64,000 nt of DNA from Wenyingzhuangia fucanilytica (GTDB taxonomy: Bacteria; Bacteroidota; Bacteroidia; Flavobacteriales; Flavobacteriaceae). The stretch covers positions 1,488,001-1,552,000 of the forward strand of contig NZ_CP014224.1 of the NCBI RefSeq assembly GCF_001697185.1, read 5' to 3'. The number at the start of each line of letters is the position of its first letter. Within the stretch, counting starts at the first letter, position 1. Both the position numbers and the translations under genes were made by a program. The notes beneath the pieces are model-generated. The model searched no databases. It was not told the origin of the DNA and was given only the letters and a program-made list of their open reading frames with translations. Below are positions 18,199-25,919 of this stretch, one piece after another.

Positions 18199-19347
18199 AT
18201 GGCGATAAAATTTAATACAGATTATCCATCTATAGATGATCTAAGATCAAAAGCACAAAAGAAAATTCCAAAATTTGCTTTTGAATATCTTGACGGCGGA
18301 TGTAACGAAGATGTTAACATACACAGAAATACAGCTGATATTAGAGATATTCAGTTGAATCCAGAATACATAAAGAAGTTTTCAGGCTCATCGCTTAAAA
18401 CAAAACTATTTGGAATAGAATATGATGCTCCCTTTGGTATTGCTCCAGTTGGTTTGCAAGGACTCATGTGGCCAAATGCCCCAGAAATTTTAGCAAAGTC
18501 GGCATTTGAACATAATATTCCCTTTATCTTAAGTACAGTTACAACTACAAGTATAGAGCGAGCTAGTGAAATAACCGAAGGTAAATCTTGGTTTCAGTTG
18601 TACCATCCTGCAGAAGACAGGCTTAGAGATGATATTATTAAAAGAGCAGAAGCAGCTCATTGTCCAGTATTAGTTGTGTTGTGTGATGTACCAACTTTTG
18701 GATTTAGACCTAGAGATATTAGAAATGGTTTAGCAATGCCTCCTAAAATGTCTGTAAAAAATATTTTACAAGTCTTAGGAAAACCTCATTGGGCAATGCA
18801 AACACTAATTCATGGACAACCTAATTTTGAAACTTTAAAGCCATATATGCCTAAAGGGTTAGATTTAAAACAATTAGGAAAGTTTATGGATCAAACATTT
18901 AATGGTAGATTAAATGAAGAAAAAATAAAACCTATTCGTGATATGTGGAAAGGGAAGTTAGTTTTAAAAGGAGTTTCTTCGGAGTATGATGCACAACAAG
19001 CAATTAAATTAGGGTTTGATGGGATCATTGTTTCTAATCACGGAGGACGTCAATTAGATGCAGGAGAATCTGCTGTAAGTTCACTTTCTAACATTGCAAA
19101 AAAATATGGAGATCAGATTGAGGTGATGATGGATAGTGGAGTTCGTTCGGGACCAGATGTAGCCAGAGCAATGGCTTCAGGTGCTAAATTTACTTTTATG
19201 GGACGTTCATTTATGTATGGAGTTTCGGCTTTAGGAAAAAATGGAGGAGATCATACGATTTCTTTACTTAAAACAGAATTAAAGCAAGTGATGGATCAAT
19301 TGTGTTGTGAAAGAACACAAGATTTTCCTAATCATTTGTTAAAATAA
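18199..19347 (+). CDS. lldD: FMN-dependent L-lactate dehydrogenase / alpha-hydroxy-acid oxidase
   Basis: A 382-residue FMN TIM-barrel enzyme of the alpha-hydroxy-acid dehydrogenase family. The active-site signature SNHGGRQLD carries catalytic His281 and substrate-binding Arg284. The N-terminus has FEYLDGGCNEDVNIHRN and the C-terminus DSGVRSGPDVARAMASGAKFTFMGRSFMYG, the FMN phosphate-binding part. The family oxidises L-lactate to pyruvate, passing electrons to quinone or oxygen. Placed after the rhamnose genes, it would clear the L-lactate produced by the aldolase/dehydrogenase. It is separated from the kinase by a 226-nt leader in which I see no terminator or clear promoter, and from the permease by 57 nt. 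Confidence 0.9.
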   Translation: MAIKFNTDYPSIDDLRSKAQKKIPKFAFEYLDGGCNEDVNIHRNTADIRDIQLNPEYIKKFSGSSLKTKLFGIEYDAPFGIAPVGLQGLMWPNAPEILAKSAFEHNIPFILSTVTTTSIERASEITEGKSWFQLYHPAEDRLRDDIIKRAEAAHCPVLVVLCDVPTFGFRPRDIRNGLAMPPKMSVKNILQVLGKPHWAMQTLIHGQPNFETLKPYMPKGLDLKQLGKFMDQTFNGRLNEEKIKPIRDMWKGKLVLKGVSSEYDAQQAIKLGFDGIIVSNHGGRQLDAGESAVSSLSNIAKKYGDQIEVMMDSGVRSGPDVARAMASGAKFTFMGRSFMYGVSALGKNGGDHTISLLKTELKQVMDQLCCERTQDFPNHLLK

Positions 19348-19404
19348 TCAGAAAAGAAAGATGTTAGATTCAATTTTAATCTAATAATTAAAAACATAAT
19401 CATT

Positions 19405-20820
19405 ATGACAAAATATCAGCAAAGTGCAGATGTAGTAGAGGATGTTTCTGGTGGCGAATTTGAAAGAACTCCAGTACCTACCTCAAAATTAAAAGGCTGG
19501 AAAAGCTTTATAGGGATGTATGCGGGAGAGCATGCTGCAGGAACCGAGTTTATGATTGGTCCTTTATTTTTAACAGCAGGAGTAAGCGCATTTGACCTTA
19601 TTATTGGTTTGTTATTAGGTAATATTTTAGCCGTTTTAAGTTGGAGGTTTTTAACAGCAGAGATTGCGGTTAAAAATAGATTAACATTATACTTCCAATT
19701 AGAAAAAATATGTGGTAAAAAGTTAGTAACTGGATATAATTTAGCTAATGGTATTTTGTTTTGTTTTTTAGCAGGTTCTATGATAACCGTTTCTGCTACA
19801 GCGGTCGGTATACCATTTGATATGCCTATGCCTAAGTTAGATGATACTTTGCCAAATGGTATGACTTGGATTATTATAGTTATTGTTATTGGTGCAGTTA
19901 TCTCAATTATTGCCGCACGTGGGTATGATACAGTAACCAAGGCTGCAAACTGGATGTCTCCAGTAATTGTTTTAGCATTTGTTGCTGCTGGTATAGTTGC
20001 GCTTAGTCAGTTAGGAGTTGGTAGTTTTTCTGATTTTTGGAATATTTGGGGTGATGGAGGAGAACCTTTTCCTGGACAAACAAAATTTACTTTTTGGCAT
20101 GTTGTTATTTGGTCATGGTTTGCCAATGGAGCTATGCATATAGGAATGTCAGATTTATCCGTATTTAGATTCGCAAAAGAGGCAAAAGCAGGGTGGGCAA
20201 CAGCAGCAGGAATGTATGTTGGACACTATATGGCATGGATTGCAGCAGCGTTGTTATATGCTGTATATTTAAAGTCACCAGAGGCTTTGTCTTACTTAAA
20301 CGAAGGAAGTGCTCCTCCTGTTGCACCTGGGCCAATGGCTTATAATGCTATTGGAGTATTAGGAATTATTGCTGTAGTATTAGCAGGTTGGACAACAGCA
20401 AATCCTACCATATACCGAGCAGGTTTAGCTTTTCAAGCAATTTTACCTAAATTATCTACAGCAAAAGTTACTATACTAGCAGGAAGTGTGGCTACTATAG
20501 CAGGTTTATTTCCTGCTTTTGCAATGAAGTTGTTAGGATTTGTGGCTTTATATGGATTTATATTAGCACCATTTGGAGCTGTGATTGTATTTGAACATTT
20601 CTTTCATAATAAAGTAGGGATATTAAAGAACTATGCAGAAAAAGCAAAATTATCATTTAATAAATCTGTGTTTTGGGCATGGGCTATAAGTTTTGGTTTG
20701 TTTTACTTTATATCAATACAGTTTGATGTGTTTTTGTCTTTTGTAACACTACCAGCTTGGTTGTTATGTGGAATACTTTTCTTAGTCTTTAGTAAGTATT
20801 CTCAAAATAAAAATATATAA
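19405..20820 (+). CDS. NCS1-family permease (cytosine/purine permease fold)
   Basis: A 471-residue integral membrane protein with about 12 hydrophobic segments. The overall pattern is that of nucleobase:cation symporter-1 (Transp_cyt_pur) permeases, including an EHAAGTEFMIGPLF stretch near the first helix, the FANGAMHIGMSDLSVFRFAKEA segment and TTANPTIYRAGLAF. It is 57 nt after lldD and is the last gene of the rhamnose block, followed by a terminator at 20944-20981. NCS1 members normally move nucleobases, allantoin, hydantoins or thiamine. Neither nucleobase nor vitamin genes are nearby, so rhamnose, another deoxysugar or lactate is a possible substrate here (inference). No other rhamnose transporter is visible in the window. 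Confidence 0.82.
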   Translation: MTKYQQSADVVEDVSGGEFERTPVPTSKLKGWKSFIGMYAGEHAAGTEFMIGPLFLTAGVSAFDLIIGLLLGNILAVLSWRFLTAEIAVKNRLTLYFQLEKICGKKLVTGYNLANGILFCFLAGSMITVSATAVGIPFDMPMPKLDDTLPNGMTWIIIVIVIGAVISIIAARGYDTVTKAANWMSPVIVLAFVAAGIVALSQLGVGSFSDFWNIWGDGGEPFPGQTKFTFWHVVIWSWFANGAMHIGMSDLSVFRFAKEAKAGWATAAGMYVGHYMAWIAAALLYAVYLKSPEALSYLNEGSAPPVAPGPMAYNAIGVLGIIAVVLAGWTTANPTIYRAGLAFQAILPKLSTAKVTILAGSVATIAGLFPAFAMKLLGFVALYGFILAPFGAVIVFEHFFHNKVGILKNYAEKAKLSFNKSVFWAWAISFGLFYFISIQFDVFLSFVTLPAWLLCGILFLVFSKYSQNKNI

Positions 20821-20943
20821 ATATTATTGAAGTTTTAAATTCATGTATTACATTTTTTATGTTGAATGTAAACTTTGAATAAAGTAGTGAAAGTAAAAAA
20901 TCAGGTTATATTTTTAGGAATGAATAACCTTATAGTACATCTT

Positions 20944-20985
20944 AAAAAAGGTCATGATATATTTTAATCTTGACCTTTTTTGGGT
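20944..20985 (+). terminator. Terminator after the NCS1 permease gene
   Basis: The arms AAAAAAGGTCA (20944-20954) and TGACCTTTTTT (20971-20981) are perfect reverse complements with a 16-nt loop. They form an intrinsic terminator that can work in both directions. It closes the rhamnose/lactate transcription unit. Confidence 0.85.
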
Positions 20986-20988
20986 TAT

Positions 20989-21264
20989 TTAAAAGGTTAA
21001 CAATTCCAGTTTGTTATTATTTCTTGGATACGATTTGTAGTTTATATTTTGATTTAGGTGCAAGTGTTTTGGAGTGCATAAATCAAGACTACAATGTGGA
21101 TGAAGATTGTTATAAATATCGACTGCCTTTTTGATGATCGTTTTTGCTAATTTAAGATTTTGTATGACATATTTCAGTCCATATTCATATTTTAAAGATT
21201 GCCTGTGATAATGCCTAATTATTGTGTTTAGGCAAAAATATTCGTTAGCCTTGAAAAGACTGTA
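20989..21264 (-). pseudogene. Remnant of an IS3-family transposase (orfB C-terminus)
   Basis: Read on the minus strand, ending at a TAA at 20989-20991, the frame encodes a C-terminal transposase tail. It includes SLKYEYGLKYVIQNLKLAK, then AVDIYNNLHPHCSLDLCTPK and KSYPRNNNKLELLTF. This matches the end of IS3/IS150-type integrase-core transposases, where a YNxxRPHxSLxxxTP motif is usual. The frame is blocked upstream by a TGA at 21265-21267, no catalytic DDE residues remain upstream, and no complete terminal repeats were seen. It is a dead fragment marking a past insertion at the border between the rhamnose locus and the redox operon. Confidence 0.75.
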
Positions 21265-21280
21265 TCACTTTTACATCAGT

Positions 21281-21341
21281 AGAGAAGAGAACAGTGTTTT
21301 AAAATAGTTAAGAGATATTTTAAAACAGATTTTCTCTTTTT
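21281..21341 (+). repeat. AT-rich hairpin, possible terminator
   Basis: The arms TGTTTTAAAATA (21295-21306) and TATTTTAAAACA (21316-21327) are perfect complements. An outer AGAGAA (21281-21286) pairs with TTCTCT (21332-21337), followed by TTTT. It could stop plus-strand transcription or be an end-remnant of the decayed IS element. Confidence 0.5.
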
Positions 21342-21382
21342 ATATTTTATACAGCTTATTTAGTTTGAATGGAGGCAGGTGT

Positions 21383-22171
21383 CTACTCTATAAAATGAAG
21401 AAAACCGAATTTGCTTGGCTCGTGAACATCAATCTTTTCTTCGTCAATTGGGAATATTGAAGATGTGATTCTTCGATTACCTTCAACTTCGTTACGTTCT
21501 TGTCTAACGGCTAAAAAAGTCCATTTAGCACCTGCTTTTACTGGGGCGTAGGTATCTATTTTAAAGAACAATTTTAAGGGTATAGCCATTTCCATTGTCC
21601 AACCTTTATCAATATCTGAATTATCGTTTATTGTTCCATTTAAAGTAGTTTCTACTTTAAATTCAGGATTAAAAGCCTTTAATACTCCAGGTTGCCCATT
21701 ATAGAAATCGGTCATAAATAAAAAGTCGTTAGATGTTTTGTATAGATTTACTTCAAACCCCATATGAGTACTCAATATTTCAGGAGCAGGTGATAAAAAA
21801 ATCTCGGCACAATCGTCAAAATAAGGCGCTCCGTCTCTTACTTTTTCACGTGCTGTTAAATATTTATCTTCGCTTTCAAAAAAGACATATAAAAATTCAT
21901 CGTCCCATAACATTCGAAATGTAGTTTTTTGCTTGTCATCGGCTTTATTAATCGCATCATAATGATAAAAGTTATTGAATGTAGCAGCTTCGGTTCTATT
22001 CCAATCTAGCTCGTCCCTTTTTCCGTCAATTACCATTTGAGTATTTGCTTTAGATACTTTAAATTCAGAATGTGTAACTACTTTAATAGTAGTTTGTTCA
22101 TTTTTTACTTCTTTACAACTTTTACAAATTAGAGCTGTTATAAATAAAATACAAAAGATAATTTTTTTCAT
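21383..22171 (-). CDS. CBM9-like (carbohydrate-binding family 9-like) lipoprotein
   Basis: A 262-residue lipoprotein (signal ending ICKSC, Cys19) with one beta-sandwich domain. VIDGKRDELDWNRTEAATF, MLWDDEFLYVFFESED, PYFDDCAEIFLSP, GFEVNLY and WTMEMAIPLKLF are the hallmarks of the CBM9-like/DOMON-type fold used to bind sugars or haem. No catalytic residues are apparent. It is the last gene of a six-gene minus-strand operon, 27 nt after the di-haem peroxidase gene. In this company it may hold a carbohydrate or an electron-transfer cofactor (inference). C-terminal residues run to the stop without an added sorting domain. Confidence 0.78.
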   Translation of the reverse strand: MKKIIFCILFITALICKSCKEVKNEQTTIKVVTHSEFKVSKANTQMVIDGKRDELDWNRTEAATFNNFYHYDAINKADDKQKTTFRMLWDDEFLYVFFESEDKYLTAREKVRDGAPYFDDCAEIFLSPAPEILSTHMGFEVNLYKTSNDFLFMTDFYNGQPGVLKAFNPEFKVETTLNGTINDNSDIDKGWTMEMAIPLKLFFKIDTYAPVKAGAKWTFLAVRQERNEVEGNRRITSSIFPIDEEKIDVHEPSKFGFLHFIE

Positions 22172-22198
22172 TTTTGATTACTTTCCATAAGTGACTAA

Positions 22199-23368
22199 TT
22201 ATTGTATGTTTCCACCTACAGGTAAGTTACTAGGAACTTTTTCTGGGATGGTTTTGTCAAAATCTTCAGCATTTAAGGTGTTAAAGAAAGAGATGATAGT
22301 GGTCATATCTTTTACCTTTAAAGGAATTCCTTTAGTTAAGGTATCTAGCTGTTTTGAAGCCACGTGTTTGTTTCTTGAATTTCCGTGAGCAATGTCTTCA
22401 TAAAACTCTAAAACTTGTTGTAATGTTTGTAAAGACCCGTTATGCATATAAGGAGCTGTATATCGTAAATTCCTTAAAGTTGGAGTTCTAAATCCATAGC
22501 TTTTTTGATGTCCATCGTCTGTATAGTTTAGTTTATCATTATCCTCTACACCTAAAATGTGGATTTTATAATCACTAAACATTGGACCTGAGTGACAAGT
22601 GTGACACTTTGCTTTTTTAAACAATTTAAAACCTTCTTTTTCGGTTTCAGAGATTGCATTTACATCTCCTTGTAAATACTTGTCAAAACGTGTATTTGGG
22701 GTTGTTAATGTACGTTCAAAAGTTGCAATGGCTTTAGCTAGATGAATTTTGTTTATATGAGGTAGTTCTTTGGGAAAAGCTTTTTTAAAAAGATCTTGAT
22801 AGGCATCAATTTGTTGCAATCGGTGAATAATTGTGTCTAAAATAACAGTCTCAGAAATTCTATCTCCTCTCATTTCTTCCAATGTAGTTAAAGGGCCAAG
22901 TACCTGATTCTCTAAACTATTCATTCTATTGTCCCAAAACATAGGAGCTTGAGAAGGAGAGTAATGTTGATTGTTGTCAATTCCGTTATAAGCAGTGTTT
23001 AAAATGGTATGCGCATTTCTTTTTACAAAAGAAATATTGTTGTTGGAGTTAAATTTTCTGGTATAACCAAGTCCTTTTCCATTTACACCAATAGACAAAT
23101 CAATTCCATCACTATATCCATAATCTGGATGATGACAGGTAGCACAAGCCACCTCTTTATTTCCAGATAAAATAGGATCGTAAAAAAGAAGTCTTCCTAG
23201 CGCTACTTTTTCAGGAGTAATTGGGTTGTTTTTAGGAGTAATGATTTGTTGTGGCAACGGAAGATATACATCTTCCATTGCCTTTGTTGTTTTTTGTGTT
23301 GACGATTGACAAGCAACCATCAATAAGAATGTACCAACAATACTTGTTATTTTTAATAGAGCATACAT
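22199..23368 (-). CDS. Di-haem cytochrome c peroxidase (MauG/CcpA family) lipoprotein
   Basis: A 389-residue protein with a lipoprotein signal (LLMVAC, Cys20) and two c-haem attachment motifs: CATCH at residues 75-79 and CHTCH at 255-259. The surroundings ALGRLLFYDPILSGN, MFWDNRMNSLENQ, FRTPTLRNLRYTAPYMHNG and SLQTLQQVLEFY are diagnostic of the bacterial cytochrome c peroxidase/MauG family. Members reduce H2O2 or carry out radical oxidations of substrates or proteins. It starts 11 nt after the upstream DUF2231 gene, so the two are translationally close partners. The precise reaction in this operon is unknown; oxidation of a polysaccharide-derived compound is a guess. Confidence 0.9.
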   Translation of the reverse strand: MYALLKITSIVGTFLLMVACQSSTQKTTKAMEDVYLPLPQQIITPKNNPITPEKVALGRLLFYDPILSGNKEVACATCHHPDYGYSDGIDLSIGVNGKGLGYTRKFNSNNNISFVKRNAHTILNTAYNGIDNNQHYSPSQAPMFWDNRMNSLENQVLGPLTTLEEMRGDRISETVILDTIIHRLQQIDAYQDLFKKAFPKELPHINKIHLAKAIATFERTLTTPNTRFDKYLQGDVNAISETEKEGFKLFKKAKCHTCHSGPMFSDYKIHILGVEDNDKLNYTDDGHQKSYGFRTPTLRNLRYTAPYMHNGSLQTLQQVLEFYEDIAHGNSRNKHVASKQLDTLTKGIPLKVKDMTTIISFFNTLNAEDFDKTIPEKVPSNLPVGGNIQ

Positions 23369-23379
23369 AAAGTAATTCT

Positions 23380-24771
23380 TTAGTCTGCCATTCCTAAATA
23401 TAATTTAGGCGCCTCGTTGTTGGTTTGATATTGCTGAACAGCCTCTTTAGATACCTTTGTTTTCCATAAATAGACATGTTTTAAGTTTTTGAATTTTGGA
23501 AAATCGGCAAGGCTTTGTTCGGTGACCAATGTACCATATAAATTTAGAGCCTCTAAAGGAGCTATGTTTTCTAATTCGTGAATTCCAGCATCTGTAATAT
23601 TGTTTTGATTCAGCTCTAATTTTCTTAGGTTTTTAAATTTCCCAATAAATTTTAAGTGTTCATCTTCTACCGAATTATCAACAAGAGATAATGATAATAC
23701 ATGGTCTTTGATTTCTTGTAAATTAGTGAGTAATCTATTTAATTCTGTAACGTTTTTAGCTGTTTTTCCAGGCAATACAACATCATATATACTTTTGTTG
23801 TAAATCAATTCTCTAATGGTAAATCCAGCTTGTGCTAATTTGTTAATCAACAAACTATCTACAGGTTTTAGTTCAGGAATTTTGGAAGATTCATCTGCTT
23901 GTCCGTCTTTTCCAAAGCCTAAGAAATTAGCCGCCAATAGCATTAGCTCTTTGTTATTTTCTGCAGTGATTAATTTGATATTAAAATCAGCTTTAGCAGT
24001 CGTAATCCAATAAGAAATGATTTGAATTTCTTCTTTAGTTAACGGCGTTTTTCCTTTTGGAGGCATGAATTTTTTATCGTGATCATTTAAGTTTACACGA
24101 TGAATAAGTTCTGATTTAGACAAATCACCTGCAACAATGGCCAAACCGTTTTTTCCTCCTTTTAAGATCGCTTCAGGAGTTTCTAAAGACAAACCTCCTT
24201 TTTTCTTAGAGGAGTTATGACAACTTATACATTTTTCTTCTAAAATAGGATGTATCAGGTGATTGTATATTTCTACTTCACCCATAGTTTTAGGCGGAAG
24301 TACTTCGATAGGTTTTTCTGCAAAAGGAGCGTATTTGGTTAAATAATCAGACCCATGTGTTAAATTACCTCCATAATGACCTGTAATACTTACCAAAAGA
24401 ACCAAAAGAGTTAAAGCAGATATATTGGCTTTAAATTGATTTAATTTTAAGAAAGGCAGTTTGTCTATTCTAATCAACCAAGCAATAAAGGTAATGACAG
24501 TTGTTGCTATCCCAAACCAAAAATGTCCATCTAATTGATCTCCTTCGTATTCTCCACTAAGAGAAAGCATATAGCCAAGTACACAGGCACCTGTAGCAGA
24601 GAGAGCTCCTAAAAACAAAGCATATGGGATGGCTGTTTTTAATTCTTCTACTTTGTTCCATTTACTGATGATTTCTAAGAGAAAAGCAAATAAAATCAAC
24701 CCAATAGGGATGTGTACAATTAAAGGGTGGAAGCGTCCTAAGAACAGGACAAAATCTGGTACTTGATTCAT
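23380..24771 (-). CDS. Membrane protein with DUF2231-type helices, c-haem domain and leucine-rich repeats
   Basis: A 463-residue protein. Residues 1-135 form about four transmembrane helices with conserved FHPLIVHIPIGL, typical of DUF2231. A planctomycete-type cytochrome domain follows, with CISCH at residues 181-185, KKGGLSLET and KFMPPKGKTPLT. The last third (about 365-455) has leucine-rich-repeat units such as LRKLELNQNNITDAGIHEL and LKHVYLWKTKVS. Such proteins are probable membrane-bound electron-transfer components, with the LRR serving partner binding. It sits between the di-haem peroxidase (11 nt downstream) and the propeller protein (27 nt upstream). It could pass electrons between the periplasmic oxidases and the quinone pool (inference). 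Confidence 0.8.
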   Translation of the reverse strand: MNQVPDFVLFLGRFHPLIVHIPIGLILFAFLLEIISKWNKVEELKTAIPYALFLGALSATGACVLGYMLSLSGEYEGDQLDGHFWFGIATTVITFIAWLIRIDKLPFLKLNQFKANISALTLLVLLVSITGHYGGNLTHGSDYLTKYAPFAEKPIEVLPPKTMGEVEIYNHLIHPILEEKCISCHNSSKKKGGLSLETPEAILKGGKNGLAIVAGDLSKSELIHRVNLNDHDKKFMPPKGKTPLTKEEIQIISYWITTAKADFNIKLITAENNKELMLLAANFLGFGKDGQADESSKIPELKPVDSLLINKLAQAGFTIRELIYNKSIYDVVLPGKTAKNVTELNRLLTNLQEIKDHVLSLSLVDNSVEDEHLKFIGKFKNLRKLELNQNNITDAGIHELENIAPLEALNLYGTLVTEQSLADFPKFKNLKHVYLWKTKVSKEAVQQYQTNNEAPKLYLGMAD

Positions 24772-24798
24772 AGTTATCGAGTTAGTTGTTTTTTGATG

Positions 24799-25908
24799 TT
24801 ATATTCTTTCTAATTTTAAAGGAGGGGTTTTGTTGGCCCTCCATTGACAAACGTATAAGTTTTTGTCATTGTCCACACAAACATCATGACCATGAGAAAT
24901 AGGTCGTTCTGGTAATTGAAAAGATTTTTGTAGTTCTCCACCCACATAAATAGGTGCTGTTGCTCCAGGATTAGAGACAACTTTGTCTCCTTCTAAAATG
25001 GTGACAAAGCCTGTAGGTTGTGTCCAATCTGTACGTCCTACCTTAGGTTGCGACCAACAAACGCCAGCATATAAATTGTTGTCATCAAAAACGGGTCTAC
25101 ATACTTGCATATTGGGTAAGTATAAGGTTTTAATGTAGGTTCCATCTAAGGTAAACCACTTAAAACTTGCTTGGTTTCTAGAGGTAACGACCACCATTGG
25201 ATTGCCTTTTTCTCGATAATCGATGGCTACACCATGTGCACTTTTTATTTGATAATTAGGGTCAGGATTGTCACTTCCTCCCCAGTGTCTAATGTATTTT
25301 CCGTTGTAATCGTATTGAATAATTCTACTCATTCCATATCCATCCGCTACATAAATATCCCCGTTGGGACCAATAGCAGTTTCTGTAGGACAGAAAGATT
25401 CACCAGGTTTGTATACTCCAATTGTTTGTGGATGACCAATATCAAATAAAACTCTACCGTCCATAGTAGTTTTGGTAATTCGTCCGTTGTGTTTGGTCCA
25501 TTTTCCTATTTTGTTTAAAAACCAACCGGATTCTGCCAAAAACAAAAAATCTTCTCCACCTTCGTTAGAAATGGTCAATCCATGACCTCCGGGATAGGCA
25601 TTTCCCCATGAGTCTAATACCTTTCCAGATTTGTCAAAAATAATGATATTATTAGCTGGATGATCTCCAATCATTACCAAACGTCCTTTACTGTCCATTT
25701 GCATTTCATGGCAGTTTAGTAAAGGGGTTTCTATGGAACTCATTTGTGCCCAATCTCTAATGAGTTTGTATTGATAATCTCCATGCCCTAAAATGATATC
25801 ATTTTTGGTAGATTTTTTTATAAAATGAAAACCAAAAGAAGGGATGGTTGCTAGGCCAACACCTGCTAAAGCAGATTTTTTCATAAAGTTTCTTCTTGTA
25901 TCACTCAT
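24799..25908 (-). CDS. Tat-exported NHL/6-bladed beta-propeller protein
   Basis: A 369-residue protein with a twin-arginine signal (DTRRNFMKKSALAGVGLA). After the signal it shows repeated propeller blades such as MQMDSKGRLVMIGDHPANNI, TAIGPNGDIYVADGYG, HGVAIDYREKGNPMVVVTSR and HDVCVDNDKNLYVCQW, characteristic of NHL/SMP30-like beta-propellers. No catalytic motif is evident. Propellers of this kind bind small molecules, metal ions or partner proteins. Tat export implies it folds or binds a cofactor before export. It lies 11 nt after the DUF1501 gene and 27 nt before the DUF2231 gene, within one operon. Confidence 0.78.
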   Translation of the reverse strand: MSDTRRNFMKKSALAGVGLATIPSFGFHFIKKSTKNDIILGHGDYQYKLIRDWAQMSSIETPLLNCHEMQMDSKGRLVMIGDHPANNIIIFDKSGKVLDSWGNAYPGGHGLTISNEGGEDFLFLAESGWFLNKIGKWTKHNGRITKTTMDGRVLFDIGHPQTIGVYKPGESFCPTETAIGPNGDIYVADGYGMSRIIQYDYNGKYIRHWGGSDNPDPNYQIKSAHGVAIDYREKGNPMVVVTSRNQASFKWFTLDGTYIKTLYLPNMQVCRPVFDDNNLYAGVCWSQPKVGRTDWTQPTGFVTILEGDKVVSNPGATAPIYVGGELQKSFQLPERPISHGHDVCVDNDKNLYVCQWRANKTPPLKLERI

Positions 25909-25919
25909 GTGTTAGTTTT

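Larger units (their letters stand above)
20821..21382. other. 562-nt gap: terminator, IS3 remnant, hairpin
   Basis: There is no intact gene between the permease and the CBM9 lipoprotein. The stretch holds a bidirectional terminator (20944-20981), a decayed IS3-family transposase end on the minus strand (20989-21264) and a long AT-rich hairpin (21281-21341). Each is listed separately. Confidence 0.8.

Noticed and set aside
19416-19940. 174-codon antisense open frame within the permease gene
   Set aside because: It lies wholly inside a well-supported membrane protein gene; low-complexity Ile/Pro/Ala content is typical of the antisense of a transmembrane gene.
20989-21264. Active insertion sequence
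   Set aside because: Only the transposase C-terminus remains, with an in-frame stop upstream and no complete terminal inverted repeats.
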